Positions 16,876 through 24,143 of a DNA stretch of 31,535 bases are shown here, piece by piece. How positions within the stretch are numbered: the stretch's first letter is position 1; each line of letters opens with the position of its first letter. Where the stretch lies: positions 1-31,535 of the forward strand of contig CAZJDM010000039.1 of assembly GCA_964544765.1 (NCBI GenBank). The letters are read 5' to 3'. The notes beneath the pieces were generated by a model. It was given only the letters and a program-made list of their open reading frames with translations. It was not told where the DNA came from and made no database searches. The position numbers were made by a program, and so were the translations under genes. This DNA comes from CAZJDM01 sp964544765. GTDB lineage: Bacteria; Bdellovibrionota_B; Oligoflexia; CAYFLR01.

Positions 16876-17553
16876 TTAAAAACTTTTTATTTTCTCAAAT
16901 CCCAAGTAATATATTAACTTACCGTTTTTCCTCCATTTCTCTTCATATGAAGACCGAGGATAACCATTAAAATTATTAACGATAATTTCTGGAAAAAAAA
17001 TGGACCGCCAAAAACTATCTTTTTCTAAAATATCAGCTACTTGAGTAGCATATTCCTTTACATCGGTAGCTAGAATAAACTCACCTCCCGTTTTAAGGCA
17101 ACGTTTTACCTCGTCATACATGACATCACGAAAAAAAAAGCGCCTTTTCATGTGCCTTTTCTTGGGCCATGGATCGGGAAAATTCAAATAAATAGTATTT
17201 AATAAATTACTAGGTATTCTAGCCAAAATGTGAACAGCATCACCATGCAAAAGCCTTATATTATCCAAACCACGCTTGCTAGCTTTTTCGTATAATCTGG
17301 TCACTCTTTTGAACGCTATTTCTATAGAAAGATACAGGGTTTTAGGGCTTTGGACAGCCTTTTGTACCAAAAAATGGCCATTACCTGAACCTATCTCTAA
17401 ATCTATATTCTTCCATTTATTTTGTAAGGGTTTAATCCATCCTTCTTGAGGTAATGATGGACCAAAAGCATCAGATCTATTCATTGGAATAAGATAATCA
17501 TCTAATGACAAGCGCATATCATTTGGCAATAAGGTGTCTATAGGTATATCCAT
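16876..17553 (-). CDS. trmB: tRNA (guanine-N7-)-methyltransferase
   Basis: TrmB uses S-adenosylmethionine to make m7G46 in the variable loop of tRNAs. Seen: the SAM-binding LEIGSGNGHFL (52-62), LSIEI (75-79), a HGDA loop (103-106), and the family signature NFPDPWPKKRH (124-134) followed by RRFFFRDVMY. Length (225) is normal, with an N-terminal extension that carries few basic residues. The start ATG has no clear Shine-Dalgarno. It is the first gene of a minus-strand pair with the BFN-family gene, and its upstream region holds an 18-bp perfect palindrome. Confidence 0.95.
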   Translation of the reverse strand: MDIPIDTLLPNDMRLSLDDYLIPMNRSDAFGPSLPQEGWIKPLQNKWKNIDLEIGSGNGHFLVQKAVQSPKTLYLSIEIAFKRVTRLYEKASKRGLDNIRLLHGDAVHILARIPSNLLNTIYLNFPDPWPKKRHMKRRFFFRDVMYDEVKRCLKTGGEFILATDVKEYATQVADILEKDSFWRSIFFPEIIVNNFNGYPRSSYEEKWRKNGKLIYYLGFEKIKSF

Positions 17554-17571
17554 ATCATTTCAGTTATCAAA

Positions 17572-17589
17572 TTGATTAAGCTTAATCAA
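17572..17589. promoter_or_regulatory. 18-bp perfect palindrome in divergent trmB promoter region
   Basis: TTGATTAAG at 17572-17580 is directly followed by its reverse complement CTTAATCAA at 17581-17589. It lies 19 bp upstream of trmB and 112 bp upstream of the divergent TPR/TM gene, the right place for an operator of a dimeric regulator. Function is inference; AT-rich palindromes also occur by chance, but 18 perfect bases is long. Confidence 0.55.
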
Positions 17590-17700
17590 GCATTATCCTA
17601 GGTTACTTGAGTAATAGTCCTTATTTCCCCCCTTACGGTTAAGATTTATCCAAAAGGACCGATTAAATTAATAAGTAAGGTGATATTGATTATTTATTAA

Positions 17701-18534
17701 ATGAGAAATAATATGCTTCATATTGACTCAGCCAAAAAAGCTATAAAAAATCGTGATTTCGACGCAGCTTCAGACATTATCAATAATCTCTTAGTCCTAG
17801 CTCCTAAAAACACAAATATTTTAAAGCTGAAATCTTATATAGCACGCATCAAATGCAAATTTGATGAAGAACTAGAAATTTGGCGAAAAATTGGTCAAAT
17901 CGATCATTTTGATGAAGATGTCCAAACCTATTTTGAACTAAGGGCTCTTGAAGAACGAGAAAAATTGTTCTTCACTAAAAGCACTTCGAATCTAGGAAAA
18001 CTATTTGTAGCCATTCCCAATACTATCTTATGGTTCTCAACATATGGCTTTTTTGGATGTATACTTTTTCTAACTATCAGTCAATTTTTCCTTACCAAGT
18101 TAGACCCTGATCACTATTTACATACTATTTCTCTAACCTTCGGATTTATTATGTTTGTTGTCTTACCTTGGTTCTTCATAATTAAATCCTTTTTAACATC
18201 CTTAAAATCTGTGGAAATGAATTATATCAGCATCTCCTTCCACACAAGATTCAAAGAATACTCCTATTTGTGGGAGGAAATAAAAAGAGCGGTTATTGAA
18301 ATACAAAGTACTTTTCAAGATGAAAATCTTTCAATTGATAAACAGAAATTATACTTGCAAATATCTGATAACAAATGGATCAAAATCGACTTAACGCCCA
18401 ACAAAAGTGTAATTCGAGTCAACAAACAATTTATTGCTCTCTTTCAATCTTATTTCAAAGGCAAGATTGAAATATACACCGATCCAAATCTAAAAGATTT
18501 CTCAATACCAGATATTGTTTTTCGATCATTTTAA
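17701..18534 (+). CDS. TPR-like, two-TM membrane protein of unknown function
   Basis: A 277-residue inner-membrane protein. Residues ~5-60 look like a TPR pair (DFDAASDIINNLLVLAPKN). Two hydrophobic helices follow (about 103-131 and 142-166) with a short loop containing Asp135-Asp137-His138. Residues ~170-277 form a strand-rich domain (VEMNYISISFHTRFKEYSYL, later KLYLQISDNKWIKIDL) that could be a bacterial PH-like or similar beta domain (inference). An AAGG lies 18 nt before the ATG, too far for a good ribosome-binding site, and ATG 17713 is an alternative start. It converges on the pseudo-receiver TPR gene and is divergent from trmB. No family recognised. Confidence 0.72.
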   Translation: MRNNMLHIDSAKKAIKNRDFDAASDIINNLLVLAPKNTNILKLKSYIARIKCKFDEELEIWRKIGQIDHFDEDVQTYFELRALEEREKLFFTKSTSNLGKLFVAIPNTILWFSTYGFFGCILFLTISQFFLTKLDPDHYLHTISLTFGFIMFVVLPWFFIIKSFLTSLKSVEMNYISISFHTRFKEYSYLWEEIKRAVIEIQSTFQDENLSIDKQKLYLQISDNKWIKIDLTPNKSVIRVNKQFIALFQSYFKGKIEIYTDPNLKDFSIPDIVFRSF

Positions 18535-18553
18535 CTTGCGATCGGCAGATTAC

Positions 18554-18583
18554 GTAAGTTACCGACACTTATTGACAACTTAC
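18554..18583. repeat. Inverted repeat between convergent genes
   Basis: GTAAGTT (18554-18560) and AACTTAC (18577-18583) are perfect complements around a 16-nt loop, directly after the stop codons of the two converging genes. No T-run, so a terminator role is uncertain. Confidence 0.35.
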
Positions 18584-18585
18584 CT

Positions 18586-20367
18586 TTAAGAAGCTCTTTT
18601 TATTCCCTCGTCCAACTTATCCATTAATTGCAAAGAATAGAAGTTAGTTTCATCTAGTTTTAAAGACTTTTCAACATAATCTTTAGCTTGTTTTATCTTA
18701 TTCATTGAATATAATACTTTAGCTATAACCATTGCAACATTAGAATCTGTGTTTTCTTTGGTATCAAGAGTAGTTAGTTCGTTATAAATCTCTAATGATG
18801 GATTTTGACCAGCCTTCATTTCCAATTCTAATAATTTAACACCCATATCTTCAGGATCAATATTTTTCGCAACGCTAAAGTATTCATTAGCTCTTACCAT
18901 ACTACCAAGAAAAATAGCTAACCTACCTGTTTTTAATAGCAAGTCAATATCCTCGGAAAAATTTGATACTAAGCGTTGATAAATCTTATAGCTTCTATCA
19001 GGCATAGATTTATCCAAAAATCTCCTAGCCATGTCTTTGCCGACACCAAGATTCCTATAATCTCCTAGTACATTTTCGACTAAATTTTCAATTTCATCTG
19101 AAATATCCGTACCTTCCTCTCTAAAGAAAACATCAATTAATAGTAGATTCGCATCAGTACTATTAGGATCAATATTTAAAACCTTGTCAATATACCCCTT
19201 AACATCGCTTAAATTGTTTGTGAAATAATTGGTCTTAGCTAAACCAATCAACGCTCTCGTATTTCCTGGATTAGCCGATGTCAATTTACCATACAGGGAT
19301 TCTGCTAATGAAAATCGTTTTTCAGCTAAAGCCATGTCCGCATTTCTAAGCATCAGATCTGGGTGATTTTCGTCAAAAGTAACATGACTTAAATATTCAG
19401 CTGCAACAGTAACTTCATTTGATCTAATAGCTTCATCAGCTAAGAATAAACAAGAGTCATTAGTTTTTTCTATTTTATAGCACCTTTTAAATACCTCACC
19501 GGCGTTGTCATAATCTTCTTGCATTGCATGCAATTTTCCTAATAAATTCAGGGCAGTAACATTATTAACATCTACTGAGATTACGACATTGAGCCATTTT
19601 ATAGCTCTTTCCAGGTCATTATCTTTAATAAAATCTTCAACCAATTGCATAATACCTGTTATGTCATTGGTATTATGCTCAAACTCCATCTCCCTATATT
19701 TATTAACTGAAGCCTTATCTCCTTTGGCCTCATATATTTTAACCAAAAGTTTATAGGCCTTGATAAAAGCTGGATTATCTTTAATAATTTCCTGCAGAGT
19801 TGCTATTGATTGTTTAGCTTTCTTTTCTTTCAACTCCAAAAAACCCCGATAAAACCTACCCCTAATATTGTTGGGAAATTTTTCCAAAAAGGCGTCTACT
19901 ACCTGTCGAGCCTTATCTAATCTCTTGATCTTAATATAATGGGTAATAGCACTTAGGTATTTTTGAATAGGTTTAGATTTATTCAAGGACTCTACAGCTT
20001 TGGCCACCTTTTCTTGAGCAATTTTTATATTGAAAGGTTTGGGCAAATAATCAATAGCTCCAAGGTTAGCAGCTTGAACTAAATCACGTTTTTCAAGATT
20101 TTGGGCTAATACTATTACAGGAACTTCTGCGTACTGATCGTAAGTTTTTAAAAGATTTAAAATACTAAAACCATCCATTTCATCCAGTTCTAAACTCAAT
20201 AATAATAACTCACAAGGCTTATTCATCTTTAAAGTCGCGATAAATTCTTCACCAGTTGCATGGACCTCCACTTGCTGAATGCCGATTTGAACTAAAATTT
20301 TCCGCAAACTACTTCTGGAATAACCATCTTTATCGACTATAGAAGCTGATTTGATAGGACAAACCAT
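18586..20367 (-). CDS. Pseudo-receiver domain protein with TPR repeats
   Basis: A 593-residue cytosolic protein: residues 5-125 have a response-regulator receiver fold, followed by about a dozen TPR-like helices to the C-terminus (for example ARQVVDAFLEKFPNNIRGRF, ALNLLGKLHAMQEDYDNAGE). In the receiver the phospho-acceptor Asp is Ser58 (LLLSLELDEMDG), the acidic pocket is VDKD (11-14), the conserved Thr/Ser position is Ala88, while the Lys110 of YLPKP is kept. It therefore probably does not undergo normal Asp phosphorylation and acts as a protein-interaction scaffold. AAAGGTAGAG lies 2-10 nt before the ATG. No DNA-binding domain and no adjacent kinase. Partners are unknown; the domain layout is certain, the function is not. 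Confidence 0.85.
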   Translation of the reverse strand: MVCPIKSASIVDKDGYSRSSLRKILVQIGIQQVEVHATGEEFIATLKMNKPCELLLLSLELDEMDGFSILNLLKTYDQYAEVPVIVLAQNLEKRDLVQAANLGAIDYLPKPFNIKIAQEKVAKAVESLNKSKPIQKYLSAITHYIKIKRLDKARQVVDAFLEKFPNNIRGRFYRGFLELKEKKAKQSIATLQEIIKDNPAFIKAYKLLVKIYEAKGDKASVNKYREMEFEHNTNDITGIMQLVEDFIKDNDLERAIKWLNVVISVDVNNVTALNLLGKLHAMQEDYDNAGEVFKRCYKIEKTNDSCLFLADEAIRSNEVTVAAEYLSHVTFDENHPDLMLRNADMALAEKRFSLAESLYGKLTSANPGNTRALIGLAKTNYFTNNLSDVKGYIDKVLNIDPNSTDANLLLIDVFFREEGTDISDEIENLVENVLGDYRNLGVGKDMARRFLDKSMPDRSYKIYQRLVSNFSEDIDLLLKTGRLAIFLGSMVRANEYFSVAKNIDPEDMGVKLLELEMKAGQNPSLEIYNELTTLDTKENTDSNVAMVIAKVLYSMNKIKQAKDYVEKSLKLDETNFYSLQLMDKLDEGIKRAS

Positions 20368-20482
20368 ATCTCTACCTTTAATAAATCATAAGAAAATAAT
20401 ATACTTAAACACGGTATGATTTTGCTTTGGTATATTATTCTATACTTATCAAGTTTCTTCGGCAATAAAATTATAATATTAA

Positions 20483-20522
20483 GAAAAAAATAAAGAAATG
20501 TGAATAATTCTACGGAATTATT
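20483..20522 (-). terminator. Intrinsic terminator of the ImmA-like gene
   Basis: GAATTATT (20515-20522, beginning in the stop codon) and AATAATTC (20503-20510) form an 8-bp perfect stem with loop TACG; a T-rich run including T7 follows on the minus strand (A-run 20483-20490 on plus). Confidence 0.6.
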
Positions 20523-21411
20523 AGTCGCCGTTTTCGATATAATCTTTAAAACGCAAACTAATTAGGGTTTTGGATACCCAAAAGATATCTGTCATCTGTA
20601 CTAATAAGTCCTTTTTCAGGGAAAGATTTTGTACAACTTTCTTCAGATGTTTAGTTGGTACTAACAATTTCCCGGCAAATAAAGAGTTCTCTGCTTCTTG
20701 AACGGGAGTTGGTGTAACAACCTTACTAGTTAAGTATTTATCTTTATTGATAAAATAATTACCTAATTCTCTAGCAATCGCATATCTGACATACGCTTTC
20801 ATCTGACCAGCTTTATAACGAATTACAAATCTTTTATCATCAACCTTGGTTAACTTCGCAACTTCTGGTAAAAGCTCGTCAGTTGGCTCTAAATCGAGAT
20901 CTTCATAACAGCTTACAACTTCTGGAAGATATAATGGCACCTCTGAAAAATTTATACGTCCATAAATCTCATCAATAATGGCGTTGATTTTGCTTCGATC
21001 TATTTTATATTGATTATAAAAATCTTCTTCTTTTTCTCTTGACCAGCTCCCAGGATTTTTCCTGTAAAATTCTTTTCTTGCTGATTCTTTGACATCCTGA
21101 TCTATAGAGAAATTTCTATATCCGAAATATTCAAAATATGCTTCATCTAAATCCATTTCCCCTGAAACCACATCAAAAATAATATTCTCATCAACTTCCA
21201 AATGTTCCGATAATCGTTTAATGGCATACACAGATTTGATATTTTTTCGTCCCTTTTTCCAATGACTACAGTCAGCAGGATCATAATCCAAAATTTGACC
21301 AATATCTTGATCTATTACTCGAGAATTATTATATTTTTCACTTAAAACCATTTTACAAAACTGAAATAACGCGGCAGAATTAGGATAGCGATTTTGCATG
21401 ATTTTCTTCAT
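20521..21411 (-). CDS. HTH regulator with degenerate ImmA/IrrE-like domain
   Basis: A 296-residue protein. Residues ~33-85 look like an XRE-type helix-turn-helix (DIGQILDYDPADCSHWKKGR, then IKSVYAIKRLSEHLEVDENI). Residues ~155-290 resemble the ImmA/IrrE metallopeptidase fold: RYAIARELGNYF (209-220) aligns with the family's FxxAHELGHxL helix, and EAENSLFAGKLLVPT (239-253) with the E-x-x-ANxFAAxLLMP segment, then TDIFWVSKTLISLRF with the typical helical end. Both zinc His of HExxH are replaced (R214, N218), keeping only E215, so it is probably catalytically dead and may sense a ligand or a protein. Transcribed alone: overlapping divergent promoter-like sequences upstream and a terminator at 20483. 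AAGGTCC lies about 6 nt before the ATG. Family assignment is by motif alignment, not by search. Confidence 0.7.
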   Translation of the reverse strand: MKKIMQNRYPNSAALFQFCKMVLSEKYNNSRVIDQDIGQILDYDPADCSHWKKGRKNIKSVYAIKRLSEHLEVDENIIFDVVSGEMDLDEAYFEYFGYRNFSIDQDVKESARKEFYRKNPGSWSREKEEDFYNQYKIDRSKINAIIDEIYGRINFSEVPLYLPEVVSCYEDLDLEPTDELLPEVAKLTKVDDKRFVIRYKAGQMKAYVRYAIARELGNYFINKDKYLTSKVVTPTPVQEAENSLFAGKLLVPTKHLKKVVQNLSLKKDLLVQMTDIFWVSKTLISLRFKDYIENGD

Positions 21412-21474
21412 AATTGGACCTTTTATATTAAATATTTATGGCTTTTTTCATTAAAAGCATCAATACACACAGGC

Positions 21475-21505
21475 TTGACCCTTTCACCGACAACAAAGAT
21501 ATAAT
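21475..21505 (+). promoter_or_regulatory. Plus-strand promoter-like sequence with no gene behind it
   Basis: TTGACC (21475-21480) and TATAAT (21500-21505) are separated by 19 bp, slightly long. It points toward an orphan Shine-Dalgarno and mini-ORF at 21557-21619 and then runs antisense into ispA. Confidence 0.35.
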
Positions 21506-21524
21506 ATACTTTGGCACTAGTCAA
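21496..21524 (-). promoter_or_regulatory. Promoter of the ImmA-like regulator gene
   Basis: On the minus strand TTGACT (21524-21519), a 17-bp spacer and TATCTT (21501-21496) lie 85 bp before the ATG. It overlaps the plus-strand promoter-like sequence face to face, so the two would interfere. Confidence 0.45.
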
Positions 21525-21556
21525 CATTTTTTTTACTTTTAATATATTAATATTTT

Positions 21557-21619
21557 GAGGAGAGTAAATGATTTTTTCTTAAAATGTTTCAGGCTTCTAT
21601 ATTTGTCCAGCATAGATAA
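21557..21619 (+). other. Orphan ribosome-binding site with mini-ORFs
   Basis: GAGGAGA (21557-21563) lies 4 nt before ATG 21568, which opens only MIFS and a stop (21568-21582). One base later ATG 21584 opens an 11-residue frame, MFQASIFVQHR, ending at 21619. Strong signals with no normal gene suggest a leader peptide, a small RNA, or the 5' remnant of a deleted gene. Purely sequence-level inference. Confidence 0.3.
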
Positions 21620-21652
21620 CTGGATATCCATGTTAGTCAAAAGTAAAGAAAG

Positions 21653-22579
21653 TTAAATCGAATCAAGCCTTTGATGAAAGATTTCCACTATGTTTAACAT
21701 AGCATTATTCTTATCGAATTTATGTTTCTGGACTATCTTGTCAATGATATTTTCTGCATTACTTAATAGTTGTTCAACTTTCTTTTTCGATCTATCTAAT
21801 CCAACAGCGCGTGGATATGTCATTTTACCTAACATATTGTCTTTTTTGGGTGTTTTTCCTGTTTTATTAAAAGAAGCCAATTCGCCATACAAATCATCCA
21901 TGATTTGAAAACACAAACCCAAATCTCTCCCCAATTTGACAATATCAAAATAAGTCCCCATTTCATCCATTAAATGAGAATTGGTAAAAGCACCTGATAT
22001 AATAGATGCCTGAATAAGCTTTCCAGTCTTTTTTTGATGGATATTTATTACTTCATCCTCTAAAGCCTTATCTTCCAAAGAAGTTTTGGCAATATCTAAA
22101 GCCTGCCCCAACATCATCCCCCTGATACCAGATGAATCCAGGATATGAATCAAGATGCGATGAATTCGATTGAAGTCATTCAATGGCAATTCAGACATTT
22201 TAAGCAAGAAAAAACGAATTGATTCGTTTAATAAAGCATCTCCAGCTAAGATAGCCGTTGCTTCCCCAAATTTCTTATGATTTGATAGTTTATTACGTCT
22301 ATAATCATCATCATCCATAGCAGGTAAATCATCATGAATTAAAGAAAAAGTATGTATCATCTCTATACATGATCCAATTATTAAAGACTCCTCTAATGAC
22401 CCTTTACACATGCTAGACATGGAAAGAACTAACAAAGGCCTAATTCTCTTACCTCCATCCAAAGTAGAATAAAGTACGGATTTAAAAATTTCTTCTGATC
22501 CAGAAAAAAATAGATTCATTTCTCTGTCATAGTACTGTTGGAATGCTCCACGTAATTCATCAAGATTAATATTTTCCAT
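21653..22579 (-). CDS. ispA: Polyprenyl (farnesyl/geranylgeranyl) diphosphate synthase
   Basis: A trans-isoprenyl diphosphate synthase that condenses isopentenyl diphosphate with allylic diphosphates, feeding quinone and undecaprenyl-lipid synthesis. Seen: GGKRIRPLL (42-50), first Asp-rich motif DDLPAMD (83-89) followed by RRNKLSNHKKFGE, then GQALDIA (158-164), KTGKLIQ (184-190) and the second motif MDDLYG (227-232), where the usual fifth-position Asp is Gly. Length (308) is typical of IspA-type enzymes. The precise chain length cannot be assigned. AAGGCG lies 11 nt before the ATG. It follows the small lipoprotein gene, separated by a GC-rich hairpin that likely ends the upstream transcript. 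Confidence 0.93.
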   Translation of the reverse strand: MENINLDELRGAFQQYYDREMNLFFSGSEEIFKSVLYSTLDGGKRIRPLLVLSMSSMCKGSLEESLIIGSCIEMIHTFSLIHDDLPAMDDDDYRRNKLSNHKKFGEATAILAGDALLNESIRFFLLKMSELPLNDFNRIHRILIHILDSSGIRGMMLGQALDIAKTSLEDKALEDEVINIHQKKTGKLIQASIISGAFTNSHLMDEMGTYFDIVKLGRDLGLCFQIMDDLYGELASFNKTGKTPKKDNMLGKMTYPRAVGLDRSKKKVEQLLSNAENIIDKIVQKHKFDKNNAMLNIVEIFHQRLDSI

Positions 22580-22656
22580 TGATATAAACGCCTTGGATGT
22601 ATTATTACTCTAAAGTCTTCTAATTATTAGTAAGAGTCATCAATCTTCGGTCCCCA

Positions 22657-22694
22657 GTCTTCAGAAAAATTACCTTTAACTGAAAACGGAAGAC
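22657..22694. repeat. Inverted repeat in the lipoprotein-ispA spacer
   Basis: GTCTTC (22657-22662) and GAAGAC (22689-22694) are complementary around a 26-nt loop, just beyond the GC-rich hairpin. Weak; it may add to an RNA structure ahead of ispA. Confidence 0.3.
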
Positions 22695-22696
22695 AG

Positions 22697-22726
22697 AAAA
22701 AACGGATGGCTGCGGCCGAAGGCCGC
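22697..22726 (-). terminator. GC-rich hairpin between small lipoprotein gene and ispA
   Basis: GCGGCC (22712-22717) and GGCCGC (22721-22726) form a 6-bp all-GC stem with a 3-nt loop, very unlike the surrounding AT-rich DNA. On the minus strand a T6 run (22697-22702) follows about 9 nt later. Probably a terminator, possibly an imported repeat. Confidence 0.5.
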
Positions 22727-22736
22727 CCTATGGTGC

Positions 22737-23252
22737 TTATTCAGTATCGCTAGAAAAAGTTTCTGACTCTTTTTTCTTTTTTCTCACGCGAATAACTTTA
22801 CCAATAAGGAAATCCATAACACTATCTCCCTGCATTATCTCCTCAATATACCACCGATCACGTTCCATAACCAAACCCACATGATTTTCAACGGTCCTTA
22901 CCAGATCCTCACTCCCCTCACCGATTTCCTTATATTGCAATTTAAATGTAACAATAGCCTTTTTCTTAGGCTGTACTTCTACGTCAGTGACCTCAAAACT
23001 TTCAACGTCAATTTTTCTACGGATGTAATCTCTTTCAAAAGTTTCTTTATCAGTATTTATCAATGTTGCTTTCAAATCTCCTGTTGTTAATCGCAATAAA
23101 TCATCCTTTTCGGAATGATCAGTTATATTAAAAACCTTTTCCAAATAAGCCATGACCACCTGCCTAGGGCTTCGTTTTTTACTTTCCTCACCACACCTAC
23201 ACCCAGTTATAAGAAGAGGAAGAAAAAAAAGAATTAAGAAACTTGTTCGCAT
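22737..23252 (-). CDS. Small lipoprotein, NTF2-like/DUF4878-type (tentative)
   Basis: A 171-residue lipoprotein: signal peptide with lipobox LITGC (Cys18) followed by CRCGEESKKR. The body (SPRQVVMAYLEKVFNI, then DLKATLINTDKETF, VTFKLQYKEIG, VGLVMERDRWYIEEI) has the helix-then-strands layout of small NTF2-like lipoproteins that end with a DRWYI strand; this match is by pattern only. It ends in a charged tail with KKKKE. The start ATG lies inside the first of three 34-bp tandem repeats, so the translation-initiation region is triplicated upstream. It is 79 bp downstream of the acyltransferase stop. Confidence 0.75.
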   Translation of the reverse strand: MRTSFLILFFLPLLITGCRCGEESKKRSPRQVVMAYLEKVFNITDHSEKDDLLRLTTGDLKATLINTDKETFERDYIRRKIDVESFEVTDVEVQPKKKAIVTFKLQYKEIGEGSEDLVRTVENHVGLVMERDRWYIEEIMQGDSVMDFLIGKVIRVRKKKKESETFSSDTE

Positions 23253-23341
23253 ATTACACCCCTCTAATTAAACAACTTGTTCGCATACCACACTACTCTA
23301 ATTAAATACCTTGTCCGCATACTACATCATTTTAATGAAAC
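23240..23341 (-). repeat. Three tandem 34-bp repeats covering a translation start
   Basis: Units at 23240-23273, 23274-23307 and 23308-23341 have the same length and are clearly related. On the minus strand each contains ATGCG(A/G)ACAAG at the same place; in the unit nearest the gene this is the real start codon (23252). Divergence rises away from the gene: the second unit differs at a few bases, the third at several more. The outermost unit overlaps the last codons of the acyltransferase gene. Confidence 0.85.
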
Positions 23342-24114
23342 AATTTTGAAAAATCTATCGATAGTAAATAGTCTTGCATTTCCTCTAAGAAATTGGTCAA
23401 TCCTTCTGGGAAATACACATATTCCCTGGATTCAACTAGTGATTTAATCTTCTTTTGCATTTTTAATTTAAAACGATTAGCTTCTTTATTTAATTCATTC
23501 CTTGGTTTCCCTTTGAGAATAGAAACACTTTCTCTTTTTAAAAATTGTATGTGCCACTTGGACGGTAAAGGAAATAAATTTAAAGGAATAGGTAGATCCA
23601 GATTTAAAATATCTTTTAATATGGAAGTTTTTCCTAGATTAATGTTTGCTTCCTCTGCTCCAACGATACAAGTCGGAATTACTGGACAACCAGCTTCAGC
23701 TGCTAAATAAACAAACCCTTTTTTAAAGGATTGAAGCTGATAACTTTTTTCTACTGGTTTAAAATTCCCCTCTTCAGCCTCAGGAAAAATAATTAATAAG
23801 TCTCCAGCTTCTAACACTTCTATCGCTTTACTATGTTTAGCTTCGATCAGGTTAAACTTGTTAATTAAAACCGTAAGGGCCTTTGATTTAAACCAGGAAG
23901 GATGCACCATAATACGAGGCATGCGTCCAGTAATCTCATATATTTTTTGAGATAATACAATACCATCATAACCGGTGCAACTACCATGATTAGCAATAAT
24001 TACCGCAGATTTACGTTTAGGGATCACTTCATGCCCAGATACCGATACTCTAAAATAAGAGCACATACTCTGAACCAATTTATCTATTACAAGTATCGCC
24101 AGTTGCTCTTTCAT
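23332..24114 (-). CDS. PlsC-like lysophospholipid acyltransferase
   Basis: A 260-residue membrane-associated acyltransferase, likely acylating a glycerolipid or lysophospholipid at the inner membrane. Seen: IIANHGSCTGYDGIVL (39-54), an acyltransferase block-I motif with H43 and D50; here the spacing is H-x6-D, as in the NHSGG-x-P-x-D branch of the family, rather than the usual H-x4-D. Block III is present as IIFPEAEEGNFKP, and block IV as CPVIPTCIVGAEE. The signature is intact, so it is probably active; the substrate is unknown. AAAGGA runs 12-20 nt before the ATG, a little far. It lies between the PLD-like gene and the small lipoprotein gene in the same orientation. Confidence 0.85.
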   Translation of the reverse strand: MKEQLAILVIDKLVQSMCSYFRVSVSGHEVIPKRKSAVIIANHGSCTGYDGIVLSQKIYEITGRMPRIMVHPSWFKSKALTVLINKFNLIEAKHSKAIEVLEAGDLLIIFPEAEEGNFKPVEKSYQLQSFKKGFVYLAAEAGCPVIPTCIVGAEEANINLGKTSILKDILNLDLPIPLNLFPLPSKWHIQFLKRESVSILKGKPRNELNKEANRFKLKMQKKIKSLVESREYVYFPEGLTNFLEEMQDYLLSIDFSKLFH

Positions 24115-24143
24115 TAATAATTTATTCCTTTTCCTTTATAAAA

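Noticed and set aside
13826..18583. 14-bp identity GTAAGTTGTCAATA after two stop codons (13826-13839 plus; 18570-18583 minus)
   Set aside because: A match of this length in about 31 kb of AT-rich DNA on both strands is expected by chance; no wider similarity.
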